Source of the DNA: Papio anubis
Taxonomy: Eukaryota; Chordata; Mammalia; Primates; Cercopithecidae
Assembly (NCBI RefSeq): GCF_008728515.1
Contig: NC_044996.1
Span: 125,807,610 to 125,871,609, forward strand
Length of the DNA stretch: 64,000 nucleotides
Direction of reading: 5' to 3'
The notes beneath the pieces were generated by a model. The model searched no databases. It was not told the DNA's origin and saw only the letters and a list, made by a program, of their open reading frames with translations. The position numbers and the translations under genes were made by a program. Below, in pieces: positions 48,279 through 60,149 of this stretch (its first letter is position 1; the number at the start of each line of letters is the position of its first letter).

Positions 48279-49052
48279 TTGAAGTACACTCAAACCAGGG
48301 CAGTATGTGTGTATTCTGTATAGTTGCTCATGGTTCCAGAGGTATTTGGGCTCTAGCCAAGGGTTCAGCCTTATGCAATTGATAATCTCTACTTGTAACA
48401 GCAAAAAAAGATAATTTGACATTTGACACATTTGACACTGGGTGAGTCCTATGTCCTCATGCTTAAGTACAGTTTCATGACTGACACAACAGAATCCCAA
48501 TTAAGATGTTTTGAGAAATAGGGTTTTCTGGTGTCCTTGGTGCTAAGCAGAAAACCCCATATGTTTATATGGATGCCACTGTTGGTTTCAATCCTTAGTG
48601 GTGAACCCCCGCTCTCCAGTATATTAATACATTTTCTTGCTTAAAGGTACTGAGGGTGACAGATCTTTTAAAGAGAATTCTAGGGGTAGAAGATAAAGGA
48701 TAATGTGTCTAAATCTGTATTATGCATAGGTCGTAGTCTCCAAAGAGGAGCTTGTGCTGTACAATTGAGTTAATTAAGGAGTCCATTTGATTGGATTCCC
48801 TCTCGTTAATTGAAGTTTTCCTATTCTTTAAGTTACAATGTTGAAATGGCTTACAGGTTTAAACTGGGCATAATGTACATGCCAGTCATTTGCAGAGGCA
48901 AGCCCCAATTTCTGGGTGCTCATGCCATACTGGTTGCATGGGGACTTTGGGCTCATTCTGTAAAATTCTTAAAATCCTGCTTAATGGTCTCTACTTAATT
49001 TTGTGGATGAAGCTCTTGCAGCAGATTCATTGAAGGCAAGTTCAGTTAAAGA

Positions 49053-49142
49053 CTCTTCCTCTTCCTTCTTTTGCCATCATTTGCTCCCTCCTCCCCGCTC
49101 TCTTGTTTTTCTCTCCCCTTCTCTTCTCTCATTCACTGTCAG
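49053..49142 (+). promoter_or_regulatory. Extended polypyrimidine tract and acceptor of the cassette exon
   Basis: About 90 bases, overwhelmingly C and T, end in CACTGTCAG|GAAAG. They include repeated TCTT, TTCTCT and CTCTCC words, notably TTCTCTTCTCTC within 49111-49130. Such clusters resemble binding sites of the splicing repressor PTBP1, which silences many neuronal exons elsewhere. PTBP1 control here is an inference from the motifs only. Confidence 0.5.
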
Positions 49143-49217
49143 GAAAGACTACCTTTGAAGGGACAATTCTGTACCGAGCTGCACCGGGAAAGACGGAGGG
49201 CCACAGACGCTATTACA
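49143..49217 (+). CDS. SH3KBP1: SH3KBP1 probable alternative cassette exon (25 codons)
   Basis: This 75-bp exon-like segment is bounded by CTGTCAG and TTACA|GTGAGT. It starts and ends in phase 1, so including it adds exactly 25 residues without changing frame. It encodes KTTFEGTILYRAAPGKTEGH then RRYY, placed between the SKS of exon B and the LRETTG of exon C. It has no stop in frame. The peptide is basic with several aromatic residues (Phe, three Tyr) and possible Thr/Tyr phosphorylation sites. It extends the linker after SH3B. The standard human CIN85 sequence skips it. I think some human transcript models include it, but I cannot confirm that here. Evidence for exon status is the canonical splice sites, symmetric phase, open frame and strong pyrimidine tract. 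Confidence 0.78.
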
Positions 49218-49465
49218 GTGAGTGACCTTAACAGCAGAAGGCAATTGTAAAGATAAGATCTGGGTACTTGTGTTTTTTGATGCAGCTGCCCTTTCCTGAG
49301 CTGCTCATGCTTATGCCAAGTGTCTGTGCGAATTTCTGACCCAAGGACATGGACTTACTTGTCTGAGATAAGTGCCATCTCCTTGGTGTGTGCTAAGAAG
49401 CATTCCCAGCACCATCCCCTAGCGCTTTTGTTTGCTTTCTGCGTCTATCATGTATGTGATATGCG

Positions 49466-49471
49466 TGCATG
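49466..49471 (+). promoter_or_regulatory. TGCATG, possible Rbfox splicing-enhancer site
   Basis: One (U)GCAUG hexamer lies about 250 bases downstream of the cassette exon donor. Rbfox proteins binding UGCAUG downstream of an exon usually promote its inclusion in neurons and muscle. Together with the PTB-like tract this suggests tissue-regulated inclusion. The hexamer alone occurs by chance about once per 4 kb, so this is weak evidence. Confidence 0.35.
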
Positions 49472-52199
49472 AACTGTACGTGCAAACAAAGGAGCAGTAG
49501 CATTTGTCATGGCATATGTATTTGTACCAGTATCTCTGGGCTTCTGGGGTGGTGTAAGATGGCTTCCTGCAGAGATGTCAACCTCTCATGGTTATTGCTT
49601 TTTATGAGTGGGTCATTGGAAACCAATAAACCATTTTGTCATTGTGTGGTTCAAAGAAGTAAGAATTTGGCATGAAAGTTCATGCCAGAAATGGCATTTT
49701 GCTTTGCTCACTCAGCCAGTCACCACATGGCAGACTTTTTTTGGCAGGACCAATGTGTAGCCTTTTGTGTTGTGAAATAAGGCTGCCAAAAGTTGAGGGG
49801 AAGGAGATGAATGAGATGCCCTTAGAACAGTTCTTGCCACACAGTAAGCTCTATCCATGTGAGTGTTAAATTGAAAATAGATAAAAATGTCTCATGGATC
49901 TCAACTGATCAATGCTGGAAGACTGGGTACATTCCACAAAATTGGACAGTTAAAGGACTTTCAGAAACAAAATTGAGGAGGCTTTCTTCTTTTTTTTCAC
50001 CTTGAAGGAAAAGCATCCAGCTTAGTGTGCATATACATGTATGCATACATACATATATGCATGGATATGATGAGAGAGAAAGTTCAGACATGAGCACCAG
50101 AGCCATGCTTCACAAACTGGGGTCAAGTTTATTCTCCTTACCACTCCACCATGGGAAGGTGCCTGGCCCTACTGCACATGACCTCACTACACATGCAGTG
50201 TGCCGCCTGTGCCTCACCGTGGGAGTTTGACAGCACCTAGATTGCTCTGTGCCCTGTTCATTTAGATGACTCCACCACCAGCCACATGTCTGGAAGTTAC
50301 ACCAGTGCACACTGTTAAAACACTAAAGCATCGCCCCAGTCACCATACTTTCTGTAGTTCTCTCACCACTGCCTACCTGTAATGAGCCCTTCATGAACCA
50401 ACCCCTATCCACAGTCCACACTCTGGGTTGCACAACCCAAGCGTGTCACCTGGCATTCTGGGCCTGACATGGGGACATTTTATGGGATAACGTGCATGAT
50501 GGGCATGAGTCACTAAAAGATATATCACCAAATGAACATGAAAATGAAAAGTCACCTTTCTTTCCCTCTAAAGGGAAGGAACTAGATTTTGAATTATTTT
50601 TTTACCAACACAGATAGTTAGATGTTTAATTTATACACTTAAAAGTGATAGAACCAGCCTTCCAGAAGTTCTGGAAGAAAAATCTGCCGTGTGTTTCCTT
50701 CCCGGGCCGTGCTTGTGTGGTTGAATGACTGTGCAACTTCTCCCTGTGTAACGTAGAGTATTTCTCACGGTGATTCATATAAACATATTAAGATGAGCCC
50801 AGAAGACAGTAAATCCCAAAAACCAGAAGCTCAGTGAAATGAGGATGGCAGTGGCTGAAAATATTATGGTTCTAGCTAATGGTGAATGATAGAAGAACCC
50901 TTCTCTTTGAAAAACTAAAATAGACTTGCCCTAATCTGTTTGCCCTGCTGCCTTCTGGTGGTGATGGGAGGAGCGTGCTGAGGGACGGGGGTGGTGATGG
51001 TTTCTTTCCACTAATGGTTTCGTTATTTCACCCTCGAATGGCTCTTTCCAAGCCAGAAAGGAATATACAAGTCATTTATCACATAGAAAGAATCCATACG
51101 GCAAAATGAGAACATGTTGAGGGGGAAGTAATACAATATTTAGACTCCAAAATTGTATCTCCAGCAGGGATATTTGCAAAAACAATGAACAGATAAGCAC
51201 ACAAATGGATAGCTAATGGGGGGAGGTTTCTTGATGTTTACACACTCTAATCCTGTCCTGTGAATTGCAGCCGACCCCCTTGTTGTGGGCTGTACCTCAT
51301 TTGGTCCTGTGTTCTTGCTCACAAATGCTGGTTTTCAGTTAATTAAAATGTACACCGGGGATCTTCCTCCTCCCCCACCTTTTGGCTTAAAAATACCATT
51401 TTATGGAAAACAGCAGCAACAACAAACAAAACCATTGTTTTAAGGATTTGATTCTGAAACATGTTAGCAGTTTATAATGACCTTTCTATATTTTGTCTGT
51501 TTTCATTTAACAGTTTCTTCCTGCACTGAGACTTCCTTATTTGAATGACTTCAACATTTTATGAGATTTTATGTGAGCAAGTGTTTGGTGTATCATTCTT
51601 ATGGACTAGGAGGCCACCTTACCTGTAGGAAGATAATGCACAATTGGCTAATAGAGAACAACATTTGATGGCGTACTTTCCTTTCAAGGGCATGGTTATG
51701 ATCAGGAGTTACGTAGTAAATGTTCAGGAGCTATTCTACACCTCTAGAGGCTTTCAGAGACAGGTTAATGATAGAGTTTAGTATTCCATAAAATATTCTT
51801 TGAATCCTGCCCTTTTATGGCATAATTGATATACTGACCATCAAAGGAAGAATGTACACCCAGAAATTAACTAGACACAAATAGGCTCTTCCTTTTAGGA
51901 ACATGATTATGGGCAGAGCCTGGGAAAAAAAGAATCTGGGGAGGTAAGTGTCCATGTTGTCTTGCTGATAACTATTTTATGACTTCCAAACACATGCCAC
52001 AGAAGGTCAAAGAAAGAGTATCATGTCCCCCATGTTCTTCTTTGGAAAGGTATTCAGGTTTGGGAAAACAATGGTGTTTAAAGGAGAGAAGAAGGGCTGT
52101 AGGTTTGGGGGATTCTGGCCTCTGGGAGGACGGCTTCCTTTCCCTCTTTAACAAACCTGATCATCTTGCTAGTGAAACCGTCTTAATGTCAAGTTTGGT

Positions 52200-52400
52200 T
52201 TAATGCTTTCCTAGAGAAATATGTCTGCATGCATTTATTCCTTGTGAAGCCATCCAAAAAGATTTAATTCTTTGGCAGTTATAATTTTGTGTGGTTTCTT
52301 TAATTGCTAATTTGTTTAAATGGCTTTTAGCTTTACAGTTTCCCTTTAGGAAATGTTACTTTCATTGCTAATTGCTAATTGACATGAGTCATAGAGATTG
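52200..52400. other. TAAT-rich block, possible conserved non-coding element
   Basis: Repeat-free sequence has several homeobox-like words (TTTAATTGCTAATTTG, CATTGCTAATTGCTAATTGA), a TGCATGCATT at about 52228 and TGACATGAGTCAT (AP-1-like). It lies 0.4-0.6 kb before exon C. Function is inferred only. Confidence 0.25.
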
Positions 52401-52794
52401 GAGGTACAGTATGTGGTACTGACTGGGTGGGGAGGCGACAAAGTGGGTGGGAAGGGTTACTATTGCACAGGCTACGGCAAAACAAATTTGGATCAAAACT
52501 AGGCTCCCGGCTAAAGAGGGGTGAATTTCACATGTACGAAGATACCTGCTTTGGAATTAGATTTGCCGAAAAGTTGTTTTGATTCACATCTTAAAATTAA
52601 AAGTAAGGAATGGGGAGATCAAACAAAACTCAGAGCCAGTCAAACTACTCAACATACTGAATACAAAAGCCTAGTGCAAGTTATCCTGTGTCCAGTCACA
52701 CTTTTAGAGGTGGTTCCTGGCCGGTTGTGAAGTTCTTCTTCAGGGCTCTGGCTGATTTCTGAGCTCTTTCTCTCCCCATTCCCCCTCTTGACAG

Positions 52795-53000
52795 GTTTAA
52801 GGGAAACCACAGGCTCTGAGAGTGATGGGGGTGACTCAAGCAGCACCAAGTCTGAAGGTGCCAACGGGACAGTGGCAACTGCAGCAATCCAGCCCAAGAA
52901 AGTTAAGGGAGTGGGCTTTGGAGACATTTTCAAAGACAAGCCAATCAAACTAAGACCAAGGTCAATTGAAGTAGAAAATGACTTTCTTCCGGTGGAAAAG
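52795..53000 (+). CDS. SH3KBP1: SH3KBP1 exon C: linker after SH3 domain 2
   Basis: This 206-bp exon enters in phase 1 (GT completes a Ser codon) and ends on a codon boundary. It encodes [20 protein letters not shown], then a Gly/Ala-rich segment, then [25 protein letters not shown] and a tail ending FLPVEK. This is about residues 174-242 of human CIN85. The first part is low-complexity and Ser/Asp-rich, probably disordered and phosphorylatable. The GFGDIFKD...IKLRPR block is, as I recall, shared with the paralogue CD2AP, so it is likely a conserved functional motif. PIKLRPR resembles a PxxxPR ligand but has one extra residue. The acceptor is TTGACAG|GT and the donor AAAG|GTATGT. The next exon, toward SH3 domain 3, is beyond the window. 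Confidence 0.95.
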
Positions 53001-54544
53001 GTATGTTCGACAGTTTCTATTTGATTTCAACATAATGTGGAATATCCAGAAGTACGTTGTGGGGTTTGGTGCCGGAAGCTTCCAATTCCTCTTTTAGGAT
53101 TTCCGTGTCCTCATGTACTAGCTGTTTGTCCTGTCTCCTTTTTTAGCTCTCCCTCTATGTGGGAACGACTTCCCTCGAAAGGCTCATGCTCTAGTTTGCT
53201 GCTTTCTTTCTTGCTGATCTCTCTAGGGAATGTTTCTCAGGATGACTTTTCAAATGGACCAGCACTTCTCTATCTGCTTCCCAGAAAAACCCCTTATTCC
53301 TGGACCCACCTAAGTGCATGACCCTGACACTTTTCAGACACTGTCCGGTCTCTCTCCTCTCCTTATACATTTCTCTAGTGCTTTGTGCTTGGGTGTGCTG
53401 ACTGTGGTTCTGCACTAGAGTGAAGGAATTGTGCACCTTTTCTCTAAGAGTTAGTTGGAGATAATGTCAGACTGTTTAAAGGAAGTCTCCTGTGGGTGTG
53501 AATGATGGAGATGGCCTGTGCTGTGACTCCCTGCGTTGTTCCCTTCAGGAAGCTGGCTGTTTGCTTCTGCCTCTGGTTCTGGGCTAGCAAGAGGCAGGCA
53601 GCATGTTGCTGCTGAGTACGTGGTTACCACAGCAACACACCCAGAGCCCTCGCGCTTGTGGCTGCCGATGACGTCTACTGTGGTATACTTCTAAGCATTG
53701 TAGCCTTGCTTAGGAGTTGATAAATACCGTGGAATTTTCCAGATTATAATAAGCTACACTCGTGCTGTGCTTAAGGAATGTTTGTTAATTTGATCTACTG
53801 CTGAAATGTTTGCTTTGACGTCTGTGCCAGCAGATTTGGGGAATGGGGTATTGGCAACCTCTCTAATTCAGGTTTATGGGTGACTTTTAAGTGTTTTTGT
53901 TTGTTTGTTTGTTTTTGGTGGGATAATATTTTAAAGGTTGCATCATCTTCTGCAGCTGTAGGACATCCACCCCTCTACCCACCCTCAGCAACCTTGCCCA
54001 GTGTCAACATGCATTAGAAACAGAATCTGAAAAGGAAACTTTTCGAACACTAAATCCCTCTAGAGATGAGTCAGGCAGAAAGGGCAGATACCTAGAAATT
54101 AAAAACTGTTTCATTTAAACTCTTTTTTTTTTCAATGTTGAAGTTTCTTTCAGCCAGCATTGTTCCTTTTAGCAATCAATATATATTTTTCAAGATCTGA
54201 AAACTAGTGTCCCAGCTCTTGAGCTCACTTCTGTTTCATATGGTCACATTCAGATTCCCGTAAACATTTACAAAAGAGCAAGTCCCCATGTTGGAAAGGA
54301 ACAATGGATGCAGTTTTTCTTCATTTTATTCAAGTGGTTGAAGTGAAAATGACCATTGACTCAGTCAGCAAACAGTTTATTCCTTTTGTTTGTTTTATGA
54401 TTCCTGGCCTTTATCTTCTTCATGTAGGAGGACAGTGTGTGTGTGTGTGTATGACTTTAATTATTGCTATTAATATTAGTTTTAGCTACCAATAATAAAT
54501 TGAATTACTGTTGATAGCAGTGTCAATGTCAAATATAATACTTG

Positions 54545-55352
54545 AAAGTTTTTATCCCAGTACATTTCTTTCCTGAACCTCAGAGCTGTCCAACTGCCTG
54601 CTTACTTCAATATCTCCACTTGAAGATCTTAAATTCATATCCATTTGCCTAAACCTGAACTCATCATCCTCCTCCAACTGCTCTACCCACAGCTTTCCCC
54701 ATCTCAGTTGAAGGCAGTGCCATCTCCCACTCCTATTGCTCAAGACAGAAACCCTTAGGTTGTCCCTGACTCTTTCTCTCAGCTCTGCCTCCTAAGTGTG
54801 TCCATCATCCACCTAGGTCTCATCGCTTCCACTGCTCCTTCATAGTGATTTCTGCTTCTCCCCATCCCCCTACAGTTTAGTCTTAAGAGCGAAGCCAGGG
54901 AGAACCTTTGAAAACCCAAGTCACATCATGCTACTCATCTGCTCACACCCCTGCCAAGGCTTTCCTGAGAAAAAAAGTGGGACCCGATCCTCATTACTGC
55001 TGGGACTTCCTCCCCCACTGCTCTCCCTTCACTTTCTTCATTCTGGGTCCTTGCTCTTCCTCAGACATGCCATGCACACTCCTACGGGGGGCATTTGCTG
55101 CAGTGGTCTCCTCGGCCTGGGCCATTCTGCATCTACCTGCCCACTCGGCTGCCTCCCTTTCCTCCATGCCATCTTAGCAGAAACCTCACGCCGTCCCCCT
55201 TCCTGGCACTAAATATTTTGTTCTCTGTGGCACATACCATCTTCTAACAGATTTATTTTTGTTGTATCTATCACTTATTTGTTTACTAATCTATGTGCTT
55301 AGAACAGTTCATGGCACATTGTAGGTGCTCAATAAATATTGTTGAATGAATA
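54545..55352 (+). mobile_element. L2 LINE 3' portion, about 800 bp
   Basis: The ordered words CCTAAACCTGAACTCATCATC, TTGTCCCTGACTCTTTCTC, AAGTCACATCATGCTACTCAT, CTGCTCACACCC, GACATGCCATGCACACTCCT and GTGCTCAATAAATATTGTTG, GAATGAATA match L2 through its 3' terminus. The 89- and 94-aa frames over it are relics or chance. Confidence 0.85.
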
Positions 55353-55563
55353 ATATTAAAATCTATGTTAATGCTGCACTTTAGAGATTACAGACATCTC
55401 TAGAATGAGAGTATTGGGTGAGATAATATAGCACTTGTATAGTTGAAAATATATCAATTGTATAGTTCACTGCACCTCTGTGAAGCAGAGAGTTGACTTA
55501 CTGCATTGATATTGGTGCCATGAAGTGTTAACTTCATCAGACACACATATGTGTGTGCGCATG

Positions 55564-55790
55564 GGTGTTGAACATCCCTAATCCAAAATCTGAAACGCTG
55601 CAAAATCGAAACTTATTGAGGACCAATATGATTCTTAAAGTAAATGTTCATCAGAGCATTTTGGATTTCGGATTTTTGGATTAGGGATGCTCAACCTGGA
55701 TGTATTCTGCTGATATTCCAGAATGCAAAAAGAAAAATTATTCTGAAATCCAAAACACTTCTGGTCCCAAGCATTTCAGATAGGGATATT

Positions 55791-55793
<3 letters not shown>
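55564..55793. mobile_element. Tigger-related MITE-like element
   Basis: GTTGAACATCCCTAATCCAA and ACTTCTGGTCCCAAGCATTT, CAGATAGGGATATTTGACG match the family copy at 6291-6525, including the internal GGATTAGGGATGCTCAACCTG palindromic half. Confidence 0.72.

Positions 55794-55794
<1 letters not shown>

Positions 55795-55826
<32 letters not shown>
55795..55826. repeat. (GT)n microsatellite
   Basis: About 16 GT units directly abutting the end of the Tigger-related element. Confidence 0.93.
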
Positions 55827-55829
<3 letters not shown>

Positions 55830-56376
55830 CATTTGTGTATGCATCTTGATTCCTGATTTGTCTGCAGAAAAACCATGTGCTGGAAGCTCCCTAAACCCAT
55901 TTCTCATGTGGAGCCTCTGGGGAAAACATAAACTTCCCAGCCTGCTTTCTGGGTGTGGACAATTTTTACAACATCTAAGACATTTGAAACTATCTCCACC
56001 CTGTGTTGTTGGCGCCACGGATAGTTGCATAGATTTATGGATCCATCATGTTATTGTACAACCTGGCACAAGAGCCAATAAGTGTGATACTGTTTTATTA
56101 GCATACAACCTGGCTTTCATCACTTTTGAGATGGTTTTGTGTCTAAGATTTATGTCTAAGGAAGAAAGCTTCCTTTGAGAATTGAGCTCGTTGTTTTGAT
56201 TTTTAGAAGCACAAATTGGATCTTGTGTGATAGCATTCAGTAGGTGAGGCTCAAGTAGGTCTCCTGCTCAGGCTGGGACAGTTGGCCTTCTGAAATGTCT
56301 GGCTTGATAACTTGGATGAGGGAAAAAGGGAATCTGACCATTATTAACAGATGTGAGCATCATATTATACTTTTCA

Positions 56377-56702
56377 TTTGTGAAGTTTATTTATTTATTT
56401 TTGAAACAGAGTCTTGCTCTGTCACCTAGGCTGGAGTGCAGTGGCACAAGCTCGGCTCACGGCAACGTCTGCCTCCCAGGTTCAAGCGATTCTCGTGCCT
56501 CAGTCTCCTAAGTAGCTGGGATTACAGGCGCACACCACCACACCCAGCTTAATTTTTTTTTGTATTTTTAGTAGAGATGGGGTTTCACCATGTTGACCAG
56601 GCTGGTCTTGAACTCCTGACCTCAAATGATCCACCCACCTCGGCCTTCCAAAGTGTTGGGATTACAGGTTTGAGCCACCATACCTGGCTAAGTTTGTGAA
56701 GT
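56377..56702 (-). mobile_element. AluS-like element with TSD
   Basis: An antisense Alu lies at about 56390-56690, with TTTGTGAAGT at 56377-56386 and 56693-56702. A TTTA-repeat A-tail derivative is on the left. Confidence 0.9.
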
Positions 56703-57439
56703 ATTAAGATCCACTTTTCTGAGTCAGTAGATAATCTTGTGCTTATCTTATATTTTAATCTATATTACCCTACCCAGAGTTAATGATTAGATTATATACC
56801 AGGAAGGATATTGCATAACATCCCTCCACCAACTGTGAATAAATAGTTCATGTAGGTATTCTTGCTTCTCTTATCAGGCTATAAGGAAGGATTCCATTTA
56901 TGAATCTTTTAAATACCACCAAGTGGGTATGTCTCTGAATGATTTGTTGAATGTACCATTTAACTGAAATATTTATAGCTGAGATGATTTAATGTCTGGG
57001 ACTTGCTTCCTATAGTCCAGAAGATGAAAGAGGGGAGCATAGAGGAGACGTTGATCATGAGTTGTTATTTGTTGAAACTGGATGGTGTATACATGGGGGT
57101 TCATTACACTCTATTTTTGTGTATGTTGGAAATTTCCCTTGAAATAGGTTAAATGGGGGGAAAAAAAGAACCTTGGAGAAACATGTACCATTTAAACCAA
57201 GCTCGGATGTCAGTATGTGCTGTATCAAAATAATGGAAAATGCTATGTGGCTAAAGATGAACCAAGTTTAACCTTAGAAAATTATAGGGCCATAGTACTA
57301 TCGTCCTAGCTGATTGACCTCGGCAAAGTTGGCCTCAGCTGGGCCATCTGTAAAATGGGAATACTTTTTTTTTTTTTTTTTTTTACCTATCCTACCTCAC
57401 AGAACTTAAAAAATACATACCTGAAAATACTTTCTAAAT

Positions 57440-57565
57440 GTGACTCATTTCAGCTAGCATGTATTGAGTGCTCACTAATTATGCTCAGTACTGACGATAT
57501 AGTGGTGAGGGAGACCACGTCACTGCCCTCAGGGAGCTACAGAAAAGTAAATAAACAATAATAAT
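57440..57565 (+). mobile_element. L2/MIR-like ancient fragment
   Basis: GCATGTATTGAGTGCTCACT, then ATAGTGGTGAGGGAGACCAC, GTCACTGCCCTCAGGGAGCT follow the common L2-type order. Confidence 0.5.
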
Positions 57566-58139
57566 AGAGTATAGGAAATGCCATAATCAGGCTGAGAACA
57601 CAGTGTTGTGCTGTAGGAGCCCTCAGGCATTGCAGGAAGTGGTGAGTTATTAGGGAGGCTCAAAGGTGTGTGTTCGTTCATGTGTGTGTTTACCAGCTTC
57701 TTACAGGAAGTGATGTTGAGGCTGAAAACCATGGGTCCAGTAGGCATAGAGTTATTAAGGTAGGGAGAGCAACATCTATAAATGCCTTGAAGGGTGAAAG
57801 AGATAGCACAGATGATGTGTAGAGGCTCCAGCAGGATGTGGGGAAAGAAGCAGGTCCCAGATCATGAAGAGTCTTGTGAGACTTATTAAGAAGTTGGACT
57901 TGATCTTGAGAGCAATGGGAAACTATCAAAGTGTTTTAAGCAAGAGAGTGACATGATCAGATAGGTGGTTTAGAGAAAGTATTCCAACTGCAGTGTGGGG
58001 AGTGGATTACAGAAGACAGGGTGAGTAAAATTCAAAAGAGGTAACAGAAACATACTGGCTTTCCTAATAAATAGCCCCCCACTCCAAATCTAGGTTCTAA
58101 ACCAGTTAATTAGATGAGTGAGTGAATGGATAATCAAAG

Positions 58140-58570
58140 TATTTTGCTGATTTTTTTTCATTATAGATATCCAGTTGACCCAGCACTCTTTATTGAAAAG
58201 ATCATCCTTTCTACACTGCACAGCCCTATCACCTTAGTCATAACCTAAGTGGCTATATATAAGTGGGCCTATTTCTGGACTCTGTTCTGTGGGTCTGTTT
58301 TTCCTTGTGCCCATTCTATGCTGTCTAGGTATTTATTCCTCTTCAAGATTACCTAAGTTATTCTTGGCCCTTTGTATTTTAATTTAAATTTTAGAATCAG
58401 TTTGTCAATCCCCCATCATCATCATCAAAAAAAAAAAAAAAAAAAAACCCTCCTGGAATTTTGATTGAGAGTACATTGAATCTGTAGATACTTTTGATGA
58501 CAATTGGTACCTTTCTAATTCATGAACATGGTATATCCCTCTATTTGTATAGACCTTATTTTATTTTGTG
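58140..58570 (-). mobile_element. Antisense old L1 ORF2 fragment
   Basis: CAGCACTCTTTATTGAAAAG, ATTTCTGGACTCTGTTCTGT, GGGTCTG and GAATTTTGATTGAGAGTACATTGAATCTG match antisense L1 ORF2. A (CAT)n plus A22 run sits inside at 58413-58447. Confidence 0.75.
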
Positions 58571-60149
58571 AAATGTTCTCAAGCTGAACACTTATGATTT
58601 GTGATCTCGCTATGCATATGTTTTACTGCATGTCATTACTGATGAAGGCAAAGTTGGAAGATATAGATTAGTGTGAGAGACAAATGGGCCTGCCAGCTGA
58701 TTCCCAGAATTAGACAGATTTGCCCACACAATCTCAGCAACATTGGACTAACTCAGGCCAATGTGAGATAGAAGAACCTGCCCCTTGAGGAACAGCACAG
58801 AAGGCTGACTTCCAAGGGGAGGAAAGATAAGAGCTAAGCTGAGCATGCCCAGTATATTTTTCTTAAATTCACCTATCAGATAAGTAATTTCACTCTCCCA
58901 GGGAAGGATACATAAAGGGGAAGAGAATGGCAGGAGTGTCTAATTGTGTCCAGAGAGCATCCATTTGAATTTCTTTACATAGAAGGGGACATCAAGGTAA
59001 GGGATGTTTTAACAGCTTGAACTATTGTCATGGAGGGAAATGGATGGTTTGGGGAAATATTTTGAAGATAGAATCAAGTTTGATAGTATGTGGGGGATAA
59101 AGAAGAGGGAGGACTTGAAGATGGTGCCTAGGGCAACTGGCTTAAGCAGCTGAGTACTATTTTCGGATTAGAGACACTGGAGAAAGAAGATATTTGGGGA
59201 GGAAGGACATGGGTTAGACTAGCTGGATTTGGAAGTTTCTTGTGGCACTGTATCAAGTAGAGGCATCCAGCAGGCAGATGGATAAATAAGTCTGGTGACT
59301 GGGAGAGAACTGTAAATGTAGGTTTCAGAGTCATCAGCCTAGAGATTGGGTTGAAAGACTCTGAGCAAGAAGGCAGCCCAGACAGGATTGTTTTCTCATG
59401 AGTGCAGCTGGTACCTCTGTCTCCCACCTGTGGACCTGAGAGGGAATTTCCTCATCAGGCTATTTTCCTGTGACCCCAGCCTGGCCCTACTCTCTTTTTC
59501 CAAACTCCTTCCCTTGTTATGAGTCACTTAGATGATCACTTCTGACCAACCACTTAAGGAAAGGAGTGTCAGGTATTACACATGGATAGGTAAGTTACAG
59601 ATACTCGAGTGAGTCTCAGGACCTAACCTGACATGGCTTTATATAGAATAATGCTGGCTCTTTGGTGCCAGCGGATTCCATGTCCTAGCCCTTTAGGCAC
59701 TACCAGTCTTGGCCGACTTAATTATTTGAAAAAGCAGTCTTTTTTGCCTTGCTGGAAAAGAGATTTCTAAACTTCATGGTTTACCAGGTTGGTTGTTTAC
59801 TGGATTCCCTACAGATAAATCTTTCAAGAAGCTTCTTTCCCATGGTCTTCCTGTCTTAGCTGATTTCCATTAGTGACTTCTGACATCTCTCTCTTGAATT
59901 CTGTCTACACTTTCTAAAAGGTGTTGTGTTTGTAACAGTCTCTTTTTCAACTCTTGTCATCTTGAATCTCATTTATAGAATTATAGTCACCCAAGTTAAT
60001 GCCTTTATGGTATCCACATTGTAGCTTTCACCTGTGACAGATAATTAGAATTAAAATTGTGTATAAATGAGAGTCACTAATCAAGTTTTTAATTAGCCAA
60101 ATTACAGTAAGAGAATTTAAATATTTTCATATGTATCCCAGGTAGTCTT

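Larger units (their letters stand above)
40805..49142 (+). other. SH3KBP1: SH3KBP1 intron between exon B and the cassette exon
   Basis: This 8.3-kb intron has GTAAGG at the donor. It contains an AluS-like and an AluJ-like copy on +, two antisense old L1 fragments, an L2 3' end and an AT palindrome. 40805-43420 shows no recognisable repeat apart from a poly-A run at about 41190-41208 and an L2-like stretch near 43090-43210. 45900-46040 is vaguely MIR-like. 46846-49142 is essentially repeat-free, with AT-rich blocks (48080-48220, 48760-48870) that could be conserved regulatory sequence and a G-rich tract at 48246-48278. The 3' end is an unusually long pyrimidine tract. Confidence 0.88.
49218..52794 (+). 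other. SH3KBP1: SH3KBP1 intron between the cassette exon and exon C
   Basis: This 3.6-kb intron has GTGAGT at the donor and CCCCCTCTTGACAG at the acceptor. I see no Alu, L1 or MIR in it, unusual for this window. It contains an ATAC/ATGC-rich short stretch (50030-50060), a TGCATG at 49466-49471 and an AT/TAAT-rich block at 52200-52400. Nothing else is recognisable. Confidence 0.85.

Noticed and set aside
48057..48500. 147-codon antisense frame, the longest in the window
   Set aside because: Crosses a GT-rich low-complexity tract and AT-rich DNA. No recognisable domain or homology; judged chance.
54908..55212. Two overlapping frames of about 90 codons
   Set aside because: Inside an L2 LINE 3' region; no intact reading frame of an L2 protein.
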